Shown: positions 21,864 to 32,906 of the stretch, piece by piece
How positions within the stretch are numbered: position 1 is the first letter of the stretch
Layout: each line of letters opens with the position of its first letter
NCBI GenBank assembly: GCA_051453625.1
Contig: JBOZIK010000001.1
Span: forward strand, 4,696,578-4,732,629
From: Welwitschia mirabilis
Lineage: Eukaryota; Gnetophyta; Gnetopsida; Welwitschiales
Length of the DNA: 36,052 nucleotides
Reading direction: 5' to 3'
Position numbers and translations under genes: made by a program
The notes under the pieces: model-generated
The model's database searches: none
Told to the model about the DNA's origin: nothing
The model's input: the letters and a program-made list of their open reading frames with translations, nothing else

Positions 21864-23482
21864 TGTTGCGATGATTTGTGCAACGTCTCTAATAACTTGA
21901 CCTTGGTTGACTTGAATGGTTAGATCATAAATGCCTAATTTTAAGACTAAAGAAAAATAAGAAGTACCTTGATCAACCTTAGGAAAGTGGGCTTAGACTT
22001 ATTTTGAAATAAAGCGAGATGACTTAGGATTGGGGACATTAGCCTTCAATTCTCTAATTGAAACCTAAAAATGATGGGGAGCTTTAAGGAATTTGAGAAA
22101 ACGATGTTGAAGATTGTTTTGACTTCCACTGTTTTGAAAATTGAAAGAAAGCTTATTTCTAGTTAAATTTTTAAAGGAAATGACTTAAGGACAAAATAAA
22201 ATACAGATTTAAACAAATAAAATGATGGAAGACTAAAAGAAATGCTTATTTCAGAAATTTGAAAGAGATCTGAGCTATAATTGTTTTTGAAACACGAATA
22301 TTTAGATTCTATTTTCTGTACATAGAATTAAATTCTAAGGCAGAATTGGAATTTTGATATTTCAAATGGTAAAAAATGATATTTTCTAATTATAAATACA
22401 TTTGAAATGGATGTAAAATGAGCGTAGAAATATCATCTCAAATTTTGATAGAGATCTAACTTGAAATGAATTCTGAAACTACAAATTACAAAACTAAGAG
22501 ATTATAATTAAAATGATAGACTATAATCAAAATAATAGACTGTAATTAGAAACCTAATAGACTGTAATTAGAATGATAGATTGTAATCAAAATGGTAGAT
22601 TGTAATTAGCAATTGATAGACTATAATAAGAAACAGACAAACTGGAATCAAAATAAAAAATAGTTCATTTCAGAAACGAAAATAACAATTTTAGGCAAAA
22701 CAAAGTTTGAAACAGGTGCACAATTACTTTGATAATGTTATTCTAAAATATGAAAGAGATCTGATTTGAAACGAATTTTGAAACAAGAAATTACGGATTA
22801 GGCTCTTTATAATCAGAATGGAAAACTGAGAGAACTAAGGACTACTGATTTAGAAAATGAAATTAATCTTTTTAGAGCTTGATAATTTGATGGACAAAAT
22901 AATAATAACTTTCAAATACTTCTAATGAATTGAAGCGATGACTTTATTGAGTTTGAGAATCCAACTTACCAATGCAATCAAATCTAAAAGATGATGGACT
23001 TTGAGACTTTACTTGAAATCTCCAGCCTATTAGATTGACAAGTGCTTTGGTGTGATCTTCTTCTTTCTTTCCTTTCCCTTGTTCCTTTTTTTTTGGTCGT
23101 TTTTTCTCCTCCTTTTTTTTAAGTGAAGGAGTGTGACTTTTACAAGGCAGAAATTGGGGAAGATGAGAAGATTTTGAAGGGATCTATTGAGATTGTATTG
23201 GAGAAGGTTTGAGGTGGTTGGAGATTCACCAAAATTTAGGATACATCTCAATGACATTTTGAACATGGCCTCTTTGACGTTTGGGGTTTTTTGATGACAA
23301 CTTTTAGAAAGTTTGTTGTCGACCACAGTATTATTGATAACACTGTTATTGATTACAATGCTAGTGACAACACATTTGTTTGATATTCTGTTTTTAGAAT
23401 TATCTTTTGTCTTCAAACTAAATTCATTATTTATACGATAACATGGATTACTTTTCAGAGGAGTCAATATATTTTCTCTACA
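21864..23482 (-). repeat. Gypsy 3' LTR (left copy), 1619 bases
   Basis: Starts TGTTGCGATG and ends CTCTACA. It matches 30904-32521 in order throughout. It has an internal 20-base minisatellite (22500-22640) and a pyrimidine tract (23053-23122). On the - strand the TATA box seen in the other LTR is here mutated (TGTAAAAG). Confidence 0.93.
22500..22640. repeat. Minisatellite in left LTR: AGACTATAATCAAAATGAT
   Basis: Six to seven degenerate units of about 18-23 bases of the form (A)GACTATAAT(C/T)A(G/A)AATGAT. The matching array in the other LTR is at 31542-31695, with different unit order and variants. Confidence 0.8.
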
Positions 23483-23496
23483 ATTTGTCCCCTTTT
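23483..23496 (-). other. Polypurine tract of gypsy element
   Basis: On the - strand this reads AAAAGGGGACAAAT and directly abuts the TG that begins the 3' LTR. It would prime plus-strand DNA synthesis. Confidence 0.85.
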
Positions 23497-23547
23497 ATTA
23501 CGGGAATTTTGGAATTTAGATCATAAAACTAAAGAAGTAGAAAAACT

Positions 23548-23941
23548 TCATTCTTGCTTGGGATTGAATGATGATGAATCAATTGTAATATTTTTAACAT
23601 TATCTTCATTCATTATTTCTGGCTGCTTATGAGAAAATGTCCTGATTACATCTTCGAGACCAATCTTTTCCATGAACTTTTGAATTAGTAGGACTTTATG
23701 GCATGAAGTGACTCATGGCTGAATGTGTAGGACAAACCCAAAAGCTTTGATAATATCTAAATGGATAGATGGATGGTGAGGTGGGACTAGTTCTATATAT
23801 TCAACTTTTTGATTTAATCCTTCTAAAAGCTTTAAGGTTTTCTTCCAATTGATTCCTTATTTCTAGCAATGTTTAATTATTTCTTTGTAGACTTTTATCA
23901 GCTTCATCAAGCATATTCATCATGTTTTTGCAAGCAGCCAT
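23548..23941 (-). pseudogene. Extra ORF between integrase and PPT of gypsy
   Basis: On the - strand, ATG 23941 begins MAACKNMMNMLDEADKSL, and after one stop continues TLLEIRNQLEENLKAF, a likely coiled coil. After a frame change it continues KVEYIELVPPHHPSIHLDI, then HKVLLIQKFMEKIGLEDVI, to a TGA at 23550-23548. About 130 codons in all, with two stops and one frameshift. I do not recognise the family. Its position, after pol and before the PPT, is that of the extra or env-like ORFs of some plant gypsy elements. Confidence 0.4.
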
Positions 23942-24099
23942 GACAAGTGATGACCTGCAACATCCATTAAACAAAACATCATGAAGCATCTGATCTAAAA
24001 TATAACTAAAGAATCATGAAAACTATTTACATGAATGACAAAGAAAGAAATCTATTGAAATTTAATAGTAATATTTTTTTAAGTAATGCAAATTTTTAT

Positions 24100-25100
24100 A
24101 GGTTCTCTGTCTTCGTTTTGTTCAAATCTTTCAATTTGTAAGTTCCTTTATCTTGTTTTTGTGAAATAACATAAGGTCTAAGCCAATTTGTAGAAAACTT
24201 GGATATTTTCTCTATCAAGTTTATTTTCAAGACAAGGTTCCCAATTTCAAATTTTCAATTTTTGACATTTTTATTATAAGCCTTGCTTATTTATTTTTGA
24301 TAGATTTGGCTAAGGTTTAAAGTTCAATTTTGTTTTTAATCTAAGAGTTTTAATTATGCAAGTATTGCATATTTTTCTTTTTCTAACATCTTCAATTCTT
24401 TCACCAATGTTTTTATGACTGGAATTCTGATTTCATATGGAAGAATTGTTTTAGAACCATTTATGAACTCAAAAGATGTTGATTCAGTTACTATTTTGAT
24501 TATTGTACAAGTTATCCGTAAAACATAGGTTAACTTTTCATGCCAAGTTTTCTTATTTGTTTGAGTGTGTTTTTTTAGAGAATGAATAATTATCTTATTT
24601 GTTGATTTTGATTGGCCATTTGCTTGTGGGTATCAAGGCAATGAAAGTAAATGTTTGATATTGAATGCTTACAAGAAGTCATCTAATTTGGAATATTTGA
24701 TTTATGGAGCATTGCTAGGAATCAAGACATAAGGTACTCCAAATCATAAAATGATATGATCTAAAATGAATTTCTTGACTTGCTTGGCTGTTATCTTTTT
24801 GGAGTGGAATTACTTCTAATCATTTGGAAAGATATTTTATTGCAGTAAGAATAAAAGAATGTGATTCTGATGATGGAGCATTGATTGGTTCAATAAGATC
24901 TAAATCCCATTTCCTAAATATCCAAGTTGATTCGATTGGGAACAACTCATTTGATAGTTGATGCAAGACTAGTTCAAATATTTGACAAAGTATGACAATT
25001 TTTGGTGAGATTGAAGTAATCCTTATTAATTGTTTTTCAATAATAAGATGATTTAATAATGTGTAAGGCTAGGGATTTTCCCCTCCTGGTGTGTTCCACA
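24100..25100 (-). pseudogene. Gypsy integrase, decayed
   Basis: The clearest part is near 24915-24800 on the - strand: KWDLDLIEPINAPSSESHSF and ILTAIKYLSKWLEVIPL, which match the start of the integrase core (W.lD.iGpi...s..h.fil.a.dy.tKw.e..pl). Further left, ILPYEIRIP and a C-terminal NWEPCLENKLD fragment follow in the usual order. The second catalytic Asp block and the zinc-binding part are too broken to see. Integrase would insert the DNA copy into the genome. Confidence 0.65.
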
Positions 25101-25249
25101 TAGATCCAAATGGGCTTCTCTAAGTACATATCATGCTTTTTGTGATTTTAGGCATCATAGTAAAACATCATCCAATGACCTCTCAAATAGTTGATTATGG
25201 ATGAAGTAAAATCTTGTGGCTCTTAGTCGAGAGTTTCTCTTTTGGGTAG

Positions 25250-26100
25250 TTGTAAAATTCTCAGGTAGTCTTTGGTCTTTTAGGAATTGCAACATCATGT
25301 CATTCCACTCAACTAATTGAACCGCATTCCTAATTATTCTTGAACTTTCATCTTGTTAAATGTTCACAATCTTTTTGGGTTGTTGATCTTCTAAATAACT
25401 TTGATTGATGTCGATCTTTCTAACAAGGTTGCTCATGTTGACATCATCAAAACAATAGTTGGCAAGGTTGGTAAGATAATCTATAGTTTTATTGTTCTTT
25501 CTTGATGTTGCTTCAACCTCACAGTTTTCTAGTTGTGATAATTTCTTCTTAACTTCTTGTAAATATTATTGGAGAATCTTAGATTTACAATCATATGTTC
25601 TTGTCACTTAGTTGATTACCAGTTGTGAATATCCAATAATTTTTAAGTAGTGCAATCCAGATTCAATGGTAATGTTGAGGCCTCTTTATAGAGCTTCAGC
25701 TCTACCATGTAGTTGATGCATGAAAATTTGAATTTGAATGTCGTTGGCATACAATAGTGGTTGTGGAAAAAAACATGATTTTGGCTGATCCTCGTGTTCA
25801 TTTTTGGCTCCATCAAAGTACGTATATGCATCTCACTTTTTCTTTTCTTCTAAAAGGTAGACCTCTTCATCGAGGAATTTTTTTGGTATTAATTCTTCTT
25901 AGTTGTTATGGCTTTCCTATGGGAGATTTGCAATTTTGTCAACTATGCACTTTCCTTTGATCGACCTTTGTGATTAAAATTCAAAATCAAACTTCGCTAG
26001 TAACAATGACCATTTAGTTAATCTTGCACTTCCTATGGAAAATTCTAACAAGTGTTTTTATTTATTCTTATCATTAATCATAATGGTTTTATTCCTGATT
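25250..26100 (-). pseudogene. Gypsy RNase H region, decayed
   Basis: On the - strand near 25822-25790, TYFDGAKNEHED carries the first catalytic Asp context of RNase H (yfDGA..n...). It is followed by HQLHGRAEAL (the family's 'EY.AL' helix region) and IGYSQLVINQVTRTY (the 'gDS.lvi.Qv.g.y' block, with Asp replaced). Order and spacing fit the RNase H that follows RT in Tat-type elements. Several stops. Confidence 0.65.
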
Positions 26101-26399
26101 ATGTAATGCCTAAATTTCTGAGAGCAAAGGTGAAACTTGGACACATTTTTTTAGAATCAAAATAATTCTTTTCACATTGATGTAAAGTTTGACTAATATA
26201 ATATATGGATTTATCCCTATGATCTTGATCTCTTTGAAAAACCATTGTAGTGATCTAATGTGGAGCATAAGCTAAATAAAGATAAAAGGGTTGGTTTGAT
26301 TGAGGTGGGATTAATATGGATAGCAGAATCAAGTATTTTTTGATCTTCTCTAAGGCTTTCTGACATTTTTTATATCATTGAAATTCAAAATATTTCTTT

Positions 26400-27430
26400 A
26401 AAAGATGCATAAATGGCTTGCATCTATCTGTTAACATTGAAATGAATCTTCTTGGTGATTGCAAATGTCACTTTAAACCTCTTAGTTCTTTTAAATTTCT
26501 AGGGGGTGGCATTTCAGTGGTTGCTTTAAACTTTTCAATGTCACTTTTGATTCCTCGTTTTAAGACCATAAAGCTTAGTAGTTTCCTAGATTGTACTCCA
26601 AAGAAACATTTCTTGGGATTCAGGCATAAATTGTATTACTGAGTAATCTTAAATAGTTCTTAAAGGTCTTTTGGATCTTGGCAAGTTCGATTTGATTTAA
26701 CGACCATGTCATTGACATAATTTTCAACAATTTGGTGTATTATGTTATGGAGAATCTATGTCATTGCCCTTTGATAAGTGGTCCTAGCATTCTTAAGTCC
26801 AAAGGGCATTATGATGTAGCAGAATAAACCTCATGGCATGATAAATGTTACCTTATATTGATCATATCGGTTAATGAAGGTCTGGTTATAACTAGAGTAT
26901 CCATCCATAAAGGATAGAAGTTCATACTGTGTAGTATTATCAACTAGAACATCAATGTTGGGCAATGGATAATCATCTTTTAATGTGACTTTTTTTAGAT
27001 CTTGAAAGTCAATGCATATCTTTAGACTACCATTTTTCTTTTGATAATGACTATATTAGGTATCCATTTTGAATAATCAACCAAGTGAATAAATCTCGCC
27101 ATCAATATTCATTGAATGTCCTCTTTTGCAACTAGCACAATTGTTGGATTGAGCTGTGTTACTTTTTGTTTGACTGGTATGGAATTGGATTTTAACACAA
27201 TGTTATGCATAACTATGTTTTTGTCAATTCTTGGCATGTCGTTGTAGTGCCATGCAAAAATATCTTTGTTATGGGTTAGAACACCTTCTAACTCGACCCT
27301 AAGTTCATTGGGCAACCAGTTATTAATTTTGAAAGATTTATTTGGGTTATAGCTATCTGCAAGAAAATCATATGTCTCGACCCCTAATTTACTCCCAAAG
27401 AAGATTTTTGATTGGTCATCTTTTATTCTA
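26400..27430 (-). pseudogene. Gypsy reverse transcriptase, decayed
   Basis: From right to left, LEGVLTHNKDIFAWHYNDMP and PVKQKVTQLNP (27290-27140) are the N-terminal RT blocks. Next come SFMDGYSSYNQ (26911-26883), MPFGLKNARTTYQRAMT (26812-26765) and ENYVNDMVVKS (26725-26690), where the catalytic YVDD now reads YVND. LCLNPKKCFFGV follows. The sequence order is complete but has in-frame stops (for example FIMP*GLFCY) and the loss of a catalytic Asp, so it is inactive. The wording FAW.Y.DMP and VENYV.D fits the Tat branch as I remember it. Confidence 0.85.
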
Positions 27431-27760
27431 TATACATCTCATCATGATAGAAGTCTTTTATTAAGGGCAACAAGTTTTGACTTATGATAACTCTGTCATC
27501 ATGATTGCAAATGATTTATAATTAAATGACACACCTAGAATTCATCTTCAAACTTAAATTTTAATGGCGCTCCAAAGAATTCATTATATTGTACATATCC
27601 TATAATGATGAAATTTATCATTAAATATAACACTTTGGTATGAGGATACATATGTGAAACACCTAAAGAATCAAGAAAAAGAACATAGTTCATTTTTATT
27701 GAGGAGAGTTTTGAGACTATAAAGGAATCCCTCTCTTAGCAAAAAAACCAATGTTTACTT
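27431..27760. other. Gypsy pol upstream region, no clear domain
   Basis: By position this should hold the protease and linker before RT on the - strand. I cannot recognise a protease motif. Confidence 0.3.
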
Positions 27761-28190
27761 CTCAAAGGTAAGAGTTTAAAAAGGATTCAGCCGAGATCAA
27801 GTCATCATTGAAAGATGCTTTCATTAGGAATTCGATTTTAGCAAAGGCATGTGCAAAGTATGAAGCTATTTGTGATGCTTTTAATGACAATTCAAACTCC
27901 ATAGAATTGGATAAAATTTTGTTGAATGTAATGCTTCTGTTCAAAAAGAGAATGTAATTTTATTGAATCAGGTTGAAGTATCTTATGCTAAAATTGGAAT
28001 CAGGATTAGAATCTATTGGTGACAATTCTGCCAAAATTGCTTCCATTGAGGCAGAGGATTTATTTTTATCAATGGAAGTTGAGAAATACAAGAGAAGATG
28101 TGCCTCCTACCATACTTCATGAACATTTTCAATGTGAAGGTCCTAGTGCCAACTTTGAACCCACCAAAAGGTTTTAAAAAATCTTGATTT
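27760..28190 (+). pseudogene. Opposite-strand coding-like segment inside gypsy
   Basis: On the + strand, against the element's own direction, a frame reads EFKKDSAEIKSSLKDAFIRN, then AKACAKYEAICDAFNDNS and IELDKILLN. After a frame change it reads ASVQKENVILLNQVEVSYAK, and after another ESIGDNSAKIASIEAEDLF and MEVEKYKRRCAS. It looks like a helical, possibly coiled-coil protein of at least 130 residues decayed by two frameshifts. I do not recognise it. It runs into the 919-base gap, so its end is lost. It may be a nested insertion or an antisense gene of the element. Confidence 0.35.
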
Positions 28191-28236
28191 TGTCTTTGGG
28201 TATTAAGTGACTAGTAGTTTGTGCCTTTTTCCTTTT

Positions 28237-29155
28237 NNNNNNNNNNNNNNNNNNNNNNNNNNNNNNNNNNNNNNNNNNNNNNNNNNNNNNNNNNNNNNNN
28301 NNNNNNNNNNNNNNNNNNNNNNNNNNNNNNNNNNNNNNNNNNNNNNNNNNNNNNNNNNNNNNNNNNNNNNNNNNNNNNNNNNNNNNNNNNNNNNNNNNNN
28401 NNNNNNNNNNNNNNNNNNNNNNNNNNNNNNNNNNNNNNNNNNNNNNNNNNNNNNNNNNNNNNNNNNNNNNNNNNNNNNNNNNNNNNNNNNNNNNNNNNNN
28501 NNNNNNNNNNNNNNNNNNNNNNNNNNNNNNNNNNNNNNNNNNNNNNNNNNNNNNNNNNNNNNNNNNNNNNNNNNNNNNNNNNNNNNNNNNNNNNNNNNNN
28601 NNNNNNNNNNNNNNNNNNNNNNNNNNNNNNNNNNNNNNNNNNNNNNNNNNNNNNNNNNNNNNNNNNNNNNNNNNNNNNNNNNNNNNNNNNNNNNNNNNNN
28701 NNNNNNNNNNNNNNNNNNNNNNNNNNNNNNNNNNNNNNNNNNNNNNNNNNNNNNNNNNNNNNNNNNNNNNNNNNNNNNNNNNNNNNNNNNNNNNNNNNNN
28801 NNNNNNNNNNNNNNNNNNNNNNNNNNNNNNNNNNNNNNNNNNNNNNNNNNNNNNNNNNNNNNNNNNNNNNNNNNNNNNNNNNNNNNNNNNNNNNNNNNNN
28901 NNNNNNNNNNNNNNNNNNNNNNNNNNNNNNNNNNNNNNNNNNNNNNNNNNNNNNNNNNNNNNNNNNNNNNNNNNNNNNNNNNNNNNNNNNNNNNNNNNNN
29001 NNNNNNNNNNNNNNNNNNNNNNNNNNNNNNNNNNNNNNNNNNNNNNNNNNNNNNNNNNNNNNNNNNNNNNNNNNNNNNNNNNNNNNNNNNNNNNNNNNNN
29101 NNNNNNNNNNNNNNNNNNNNNNNNNNNNNNNNNNNNNNNNNNNNNNNNNNNNNNN
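28237..29155. other. Assembly gap, 919 N
   Basis: Unknown sequence between pol and gag of the gypsy element. The open frames across it are artefacts of the N run. Confidence 0.99.
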
Positions 29156-29480
29156 TTGTTTTGTTGGAGGAGAATAGCATTTTAGAAAGTTTTTTTTGGG
29201 CAATGTAATGTATGATTTTTGAACAGCACTTGGCTTTGTTTATTGTTGGATAATAGTCTGCTTTATTTGAAAGAGAATAAGATTTAGGAAAGGCAATATT
29301 TTTGAAAGTTCTATGTACACCTACATTTCTTGGGTATTTCTATATAATTTTTATTGGGTATTATTGGTGGCTAATTTCTAACAAAATTATTCCAAGTGAG
29401 ATCTAGCAGCTAATGGTTAGTGACTTCTAATATCCTAAATTGACGTGAGTCTTGCTCATTGATATTGATTTGTAGTAATG
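29156..29480. other. Unassigned sequence between two gaps
   Basis: T-rich on the + strand with no recognisable gag motif on the - strand. It may belong to the same inserted segment as 27760-28236. Confidence 0.3.
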
Positions 29481-29490
29481 NNNNNNNNNN

Positions 29491-30470
29491 GGATTGTTGG
29501 GGAGGTTAGGGTCATATTGTCTTGGCTTAGGTAGTTCAATTATCCTTCTTTTAGGAGTGAGAAAAGAACTTAAGACAAGAGGACATTGATTTTGGTAAGA
29601 TTTTTTCGTGGTTTTGTTGGCAAAAATAAGTTGATCAAGTGAGTAGCGGTTTTCTTTTCATTTGTTGGAGGGATTTTTCTTGATCTTTTTTTGTAGGTTG
29701 TTAAATAAGGGAAATTGTTTTTGAATTTGATGTGGTAATTTTACTTGTATTCTTCTAAAATTTTTAAGTAGACTTTCCAAGTTTGTGTTTTCCTTCTAAA
29801 ATTCCTTTTTCTCTACCCATGATTTCAATCCTTTTGGCAAGTTCTATGGCTTGGTCAAAGGTATCTTACTATTTCATTCATAGATGTTCTGTAATAAGTG
29901 CTATAGAAGATTTAGCAAATAGACCAATCATTTCTTTGTTAGAGATCATATATTCTAATTAAAGATTGGTTGTCATCCATCGCTATGCATAGCTTATGAT
30001 GTTTTCATATGACTTTTGTTTCAAATTATTTAAATTGTGAAGAGAGATGGACTGCATTATGTTTATTACATACAAGTTGACAAAGACTTTAAACATGGCT
30101 TTTAAACTTTTAATTAACGAAAGAGGTAGACGATGGTACTATTCGAGAGCATGCTTTGTGAAAGATTAGTAGAATAGATGACAAATGTATCTGTATCTAT
30201 TTTATGAAGGTTACAAACATGTATGAAGTTGTAAATGTATATTTTAGGGTCCTCAAGTCCTATAAATTTTTCAAATTCAAGGATTTCTAAAGGTGCTAAG
30301 CATCATACAGGAACTGATGGATGTACTGGTGTTTCCATATAATTTAAATCAGCATAAGGATTAATCTAAGATTGATATTCTTTTAAGGAGTTGACAATTT
30401 ATATGATCTCACTTAGATCAAAGGTCCCAGCTATAACTAAAGCGTTAGGGCCAATGTTATTCCTTTTTCC
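29491..30470 (-). pseudogene. Gypsy gag, decayed
   Basis: On the - strand at about 30115-29980 the frame reads FKVFVNLYVINIMQSISLHN, then LNNLKQKSYENIISYA followed by RWMTTNL. This is the retrotransposon gag pattern 'L..LkQk..Esi.~Ya.RWr'. ISNKEMIGLFAKS (the 'e.emv..F...L' block) and AIELAKRIEIMG follow. Stops are frequent. Gag would form the particle. The N-terminal part reaches towards the PBS at 30899. Confidence 0.7.
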
Positions 30471-30879
30471 CTATCATTGTTTTGTTCTAGTTTAGATCCG
30501 GACAACATAGGGTTTGTTATAGTGAGATTTTTCAATACTTGGGTTGTGTTAGAAGAGTCATCTTTAGATGCATACATATTTCCTTTTCATTATTGTTGAA
30601 AAATTATTTGTCATCTTTGTCCTCATGATCCCCTTTATTATCATCTTTTTCATTACCATGTTTTAGATTGAGGACTCACTTAGCCACTTTGACATCATGC
30701 AAATCCCATAATTCTAAAAGAGTGGTCCTATGATCCTTATAGTTTTCTACTAGGTCCTTTTCTAATAAAGTGAGATTCTCTTTAGCTAGAAGCATTTTAT
30801 ATTCCCCTTTGGATAATATTTAACTTTGGGGATGCGTGGTTAATTGGTTTGATTTCTAGTTGAGGTAAAATAACAAAAT

Positions 30880-30899
30880 GGATCCCATCAAGAATGCCA
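30880..30899 (-). other. Primer-binding site, tRNA-Asp-like
   Basis: On the - strand TGGCATTCTTGATGGGATCC compares with the plant Asp PBS TGGCGCCGTTGCCGGGGAT, sharing the TGGC start and the GGGAT end, with changes mostly of C or G to T or A. It lies four bases inside the 5' LTR, as expected. Confidence 0.6.
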
Positions 30900-31541
30900 A
30901 TACTATTGTAATAATTTGTATAATGTTTTTAGTGAATTGACTTTTTTGGTTGACTTAAATGATTAGATCTTAAATGCCTAATTTTAAGACTAAAGAAAAA
31001 TAAGAAGTTCCTTAATCAATGTTAGAAAGTTGTCATAAGACTTATTTTGAAATAAAGAGAGATAAGTTAGGATTGGAGACATTAGTCTTAAATTCTCTAA
31101 TTGAAACCTAAAAATGATGGATGCTTTAAAGATATTGAGAAAGTGATTTTAAAGTTTGATTTAAGTGACTTTCGATGTTTTAAAAACTAAAAGAAAGCTT
31201 ATTTCTAGTCAAATTTGTAGAGGAAATGACTTAAGAATGAAATAAAATATAGATTTAAACTAATAAAATGATGGAAGAGTGAAAGAAATTCTTATTTCAA
31301 AAATTCAAAAGAGATTTGAGCTATAATGCTTTTTGAAAAGTCAATATTCAGATTCTATTTTCTATAATCAAAATTAAATTCTGAGGCAGAATTGAAAGTT
31401 TGATATTGCAAGTGGAAAAATGATATTTTCTAATTATAAAGAGATTTGAAATAGATCTAAAATAACTATAGAAATATCATATCAAATTTTGACAAATATT
31501 TAACTTGAAACGAATTGTAAAAGTATAAATTACAAAATTAA

Positions 31542-31695
31542 GAGACCGTAATCAGAATGATAGACTATAATCAAAATGATAGACTATAATAAAAATGATA
31601 GACTATAACCAAAAACTAGTAGACCATAATTAGAATGACAAACTATAATTTTGAATGATGGACTATAATCATAAACTGATAGATTATAATTAAAA
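31542..31695. repeat. Minisatellite in right LTR
   Basis: About seven units of AGACTATAATCAAAATGAT type, partner of 22500-22640. Three nearly identical adjacent units at 31559-31615 suggest local homogenisation after insertion. Confidence 0.8.
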
Positions 31696-32175
31696 TTGAG
31701 AATAGTTCATTTCAAAAAGGAAAATAGTGTATTGAAGGCAAAACAAATTTTAAGACATGTGCGTAATTATTTTGATAGTATTATACAAAAACATAGAAAA
31801 GATTTGATTTGAAACAAATTTTAAAATAAGAAATTATAGACTAGAATGGCTGTAATTAGAATGTAAAAGTGACAGAACTAAGGACTATCAATTTTGGAAA
31901 TGAAATTAATCTTTTTAAAGCTTGATAAGTTGATGGACAAAATTATAATAACTCTAAAAATACTTGTAATGAACTAAACACATGACCTTATTGAGTTTGA
32001 GAATATAACTTATAAATGAAATTGAATCCAAAAGAGGATGGACTTTAAGACTCCACTTGAGATCTCTAGGCTATTGAATTAACAAGTATTTTGGTCTTAT
32101 GTTCTTCTTTCTTCATTTTCTTTGCTCTTTTTCCCCTCTTTTTTCTCCTCCTTTTTTTAAGAGGAGAAGTGTGGC

Positions 32176-32182
32176 TTTTATA
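32176..32182 (-). promoter_or_regulatory. TATA box of gypsy 5' LTR
   Basis: TATAAAA on the - strand, about 340 bases inside the LTR. The same place in the left LTR is mutated. It fixes the direction of element transcription as - strand. Confidence 0.55.
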
Positions 32183-32521
32183 GGGGAGAAAGTGAGATAG
32201 ATGAGGATATTTTAAAGGGATACATTAAGATTTTATTAGAGAAAGTTTGGGGTGGCTAAAGATTGGTTAAAATTTTAGGATACAACTCAAAGATCTTTTG
32301 AAAATGGACTCTTAACATTTGGGATTTCTAATGACAATTTTTAAAAAGTTTGTTATTGACAACAATGTTATAAATAACATTGTTATTAATTACAGTGTTA
32401 TCGATGACACATCTTTCAGAGATACTATTTTCAGAATTGCCTTTTTGTCTTCAAAACTACATTCATTATTTCCATGACAAGATTGATTATTTTTTAGGTG
32501 AGTCAATATATTTTCTCTGCA

Positions 32522-32906
32522 CTAAGTAGAGAAGACATTTTCACATCTAAAAATAGATTTATAGTTCTAGCAAATTGGGATGCAAATATAAATAGTGTAT
32601 GAATAAGGGGAAAAAGTGGAAGATGGAAAATGCATAATGAAAGAATGTGATATTCTCATGCGGAGAGAACATTGCCACATAAATAAAGATACTAAACATT
32701 AAGAAGAAAACAAATTAGGAAATGGGACAAAAATAGAAACATGAATAGAGCATGAAACAAAATCAAATTCAAAAGAAGGGAAGAATTTAAAATAGGGTAG
32801 TCTTATTGACCATGATTGAAGAATTATAGATAATAGAAAATATTGTAATTAAAACACAATGTATGATGAAGGATATGTTGAACAAAAAGTTCTTCTAGAA
32901 ATCAAA
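32522..32906 (+). pseudogene. LINE ORF1 tail after the gypsy insertion
   Basis: Shortly after the gypsy LTR the + strand reads FTSKNRFIVLANWDANINSV, like the 'NrF..L' segment that follows the zinc knuckles in plant LINE ORF1. The rest is Lys/Glu-rich and broken. It fits as the continuation of the ORF1 cut at 21863. Confidence 0.4.

Larger units (their letters stand above)
21864..32521 (-). mobile_element. Full-length Ty3/gypsy retrotransposon, Tat-like
   Basis: Two LTRs in direct orientation (21864-23482 and 30904-32521) flank an internal region that on the - strand runs PBS, gag, pol (RT, RNase H, IN), extra ORF, PPT. The order RT before IN is diagnostic of Ty3/gypsy. RT wording (DIFAWHYNDMP, MPFGLKNA) fits the Tat branch. 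Flanking 5-mers TTAGG (21859-21863) and CTAAG (32522-32526) could be a target duplication with two transitions. By eye about one base in eight differs between LTRs over a 180-base sample, so the insertion is old. Two gaps lie inside (28237-29155, 29481-29490). All ORFs are broken. Confidence 0.9.
30904..32521 (-). repeat. Gypsy 5' LTR (right copy), 1618 bases
   Basis: Starts TATTGTAATAATTT (the TG now TA) and ends CTCTGCA. It matches 21864-23482. On the - strand a TATA box (TATAAAA) lies at 32182-32176 after about 340 bases of U3, with a purine-rich tract just downstream (32160-32100). The transcript would run leftwards through gag and pol. The minisatellite is at 31542-31695. Confidence 0.93.

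Noticed and set aside
23030-23467. 145-codon Lys-rich open frame on the - strand
   Set aside because: It lies within the LTR, and its Lys/Arg run is the translation of the purine tract. The other LTR does not keep the frame.
28203-29208. Four long open frames of 318-333 codons
   Set aside because: They are made almost wholly of N; only the ends are real sequence.
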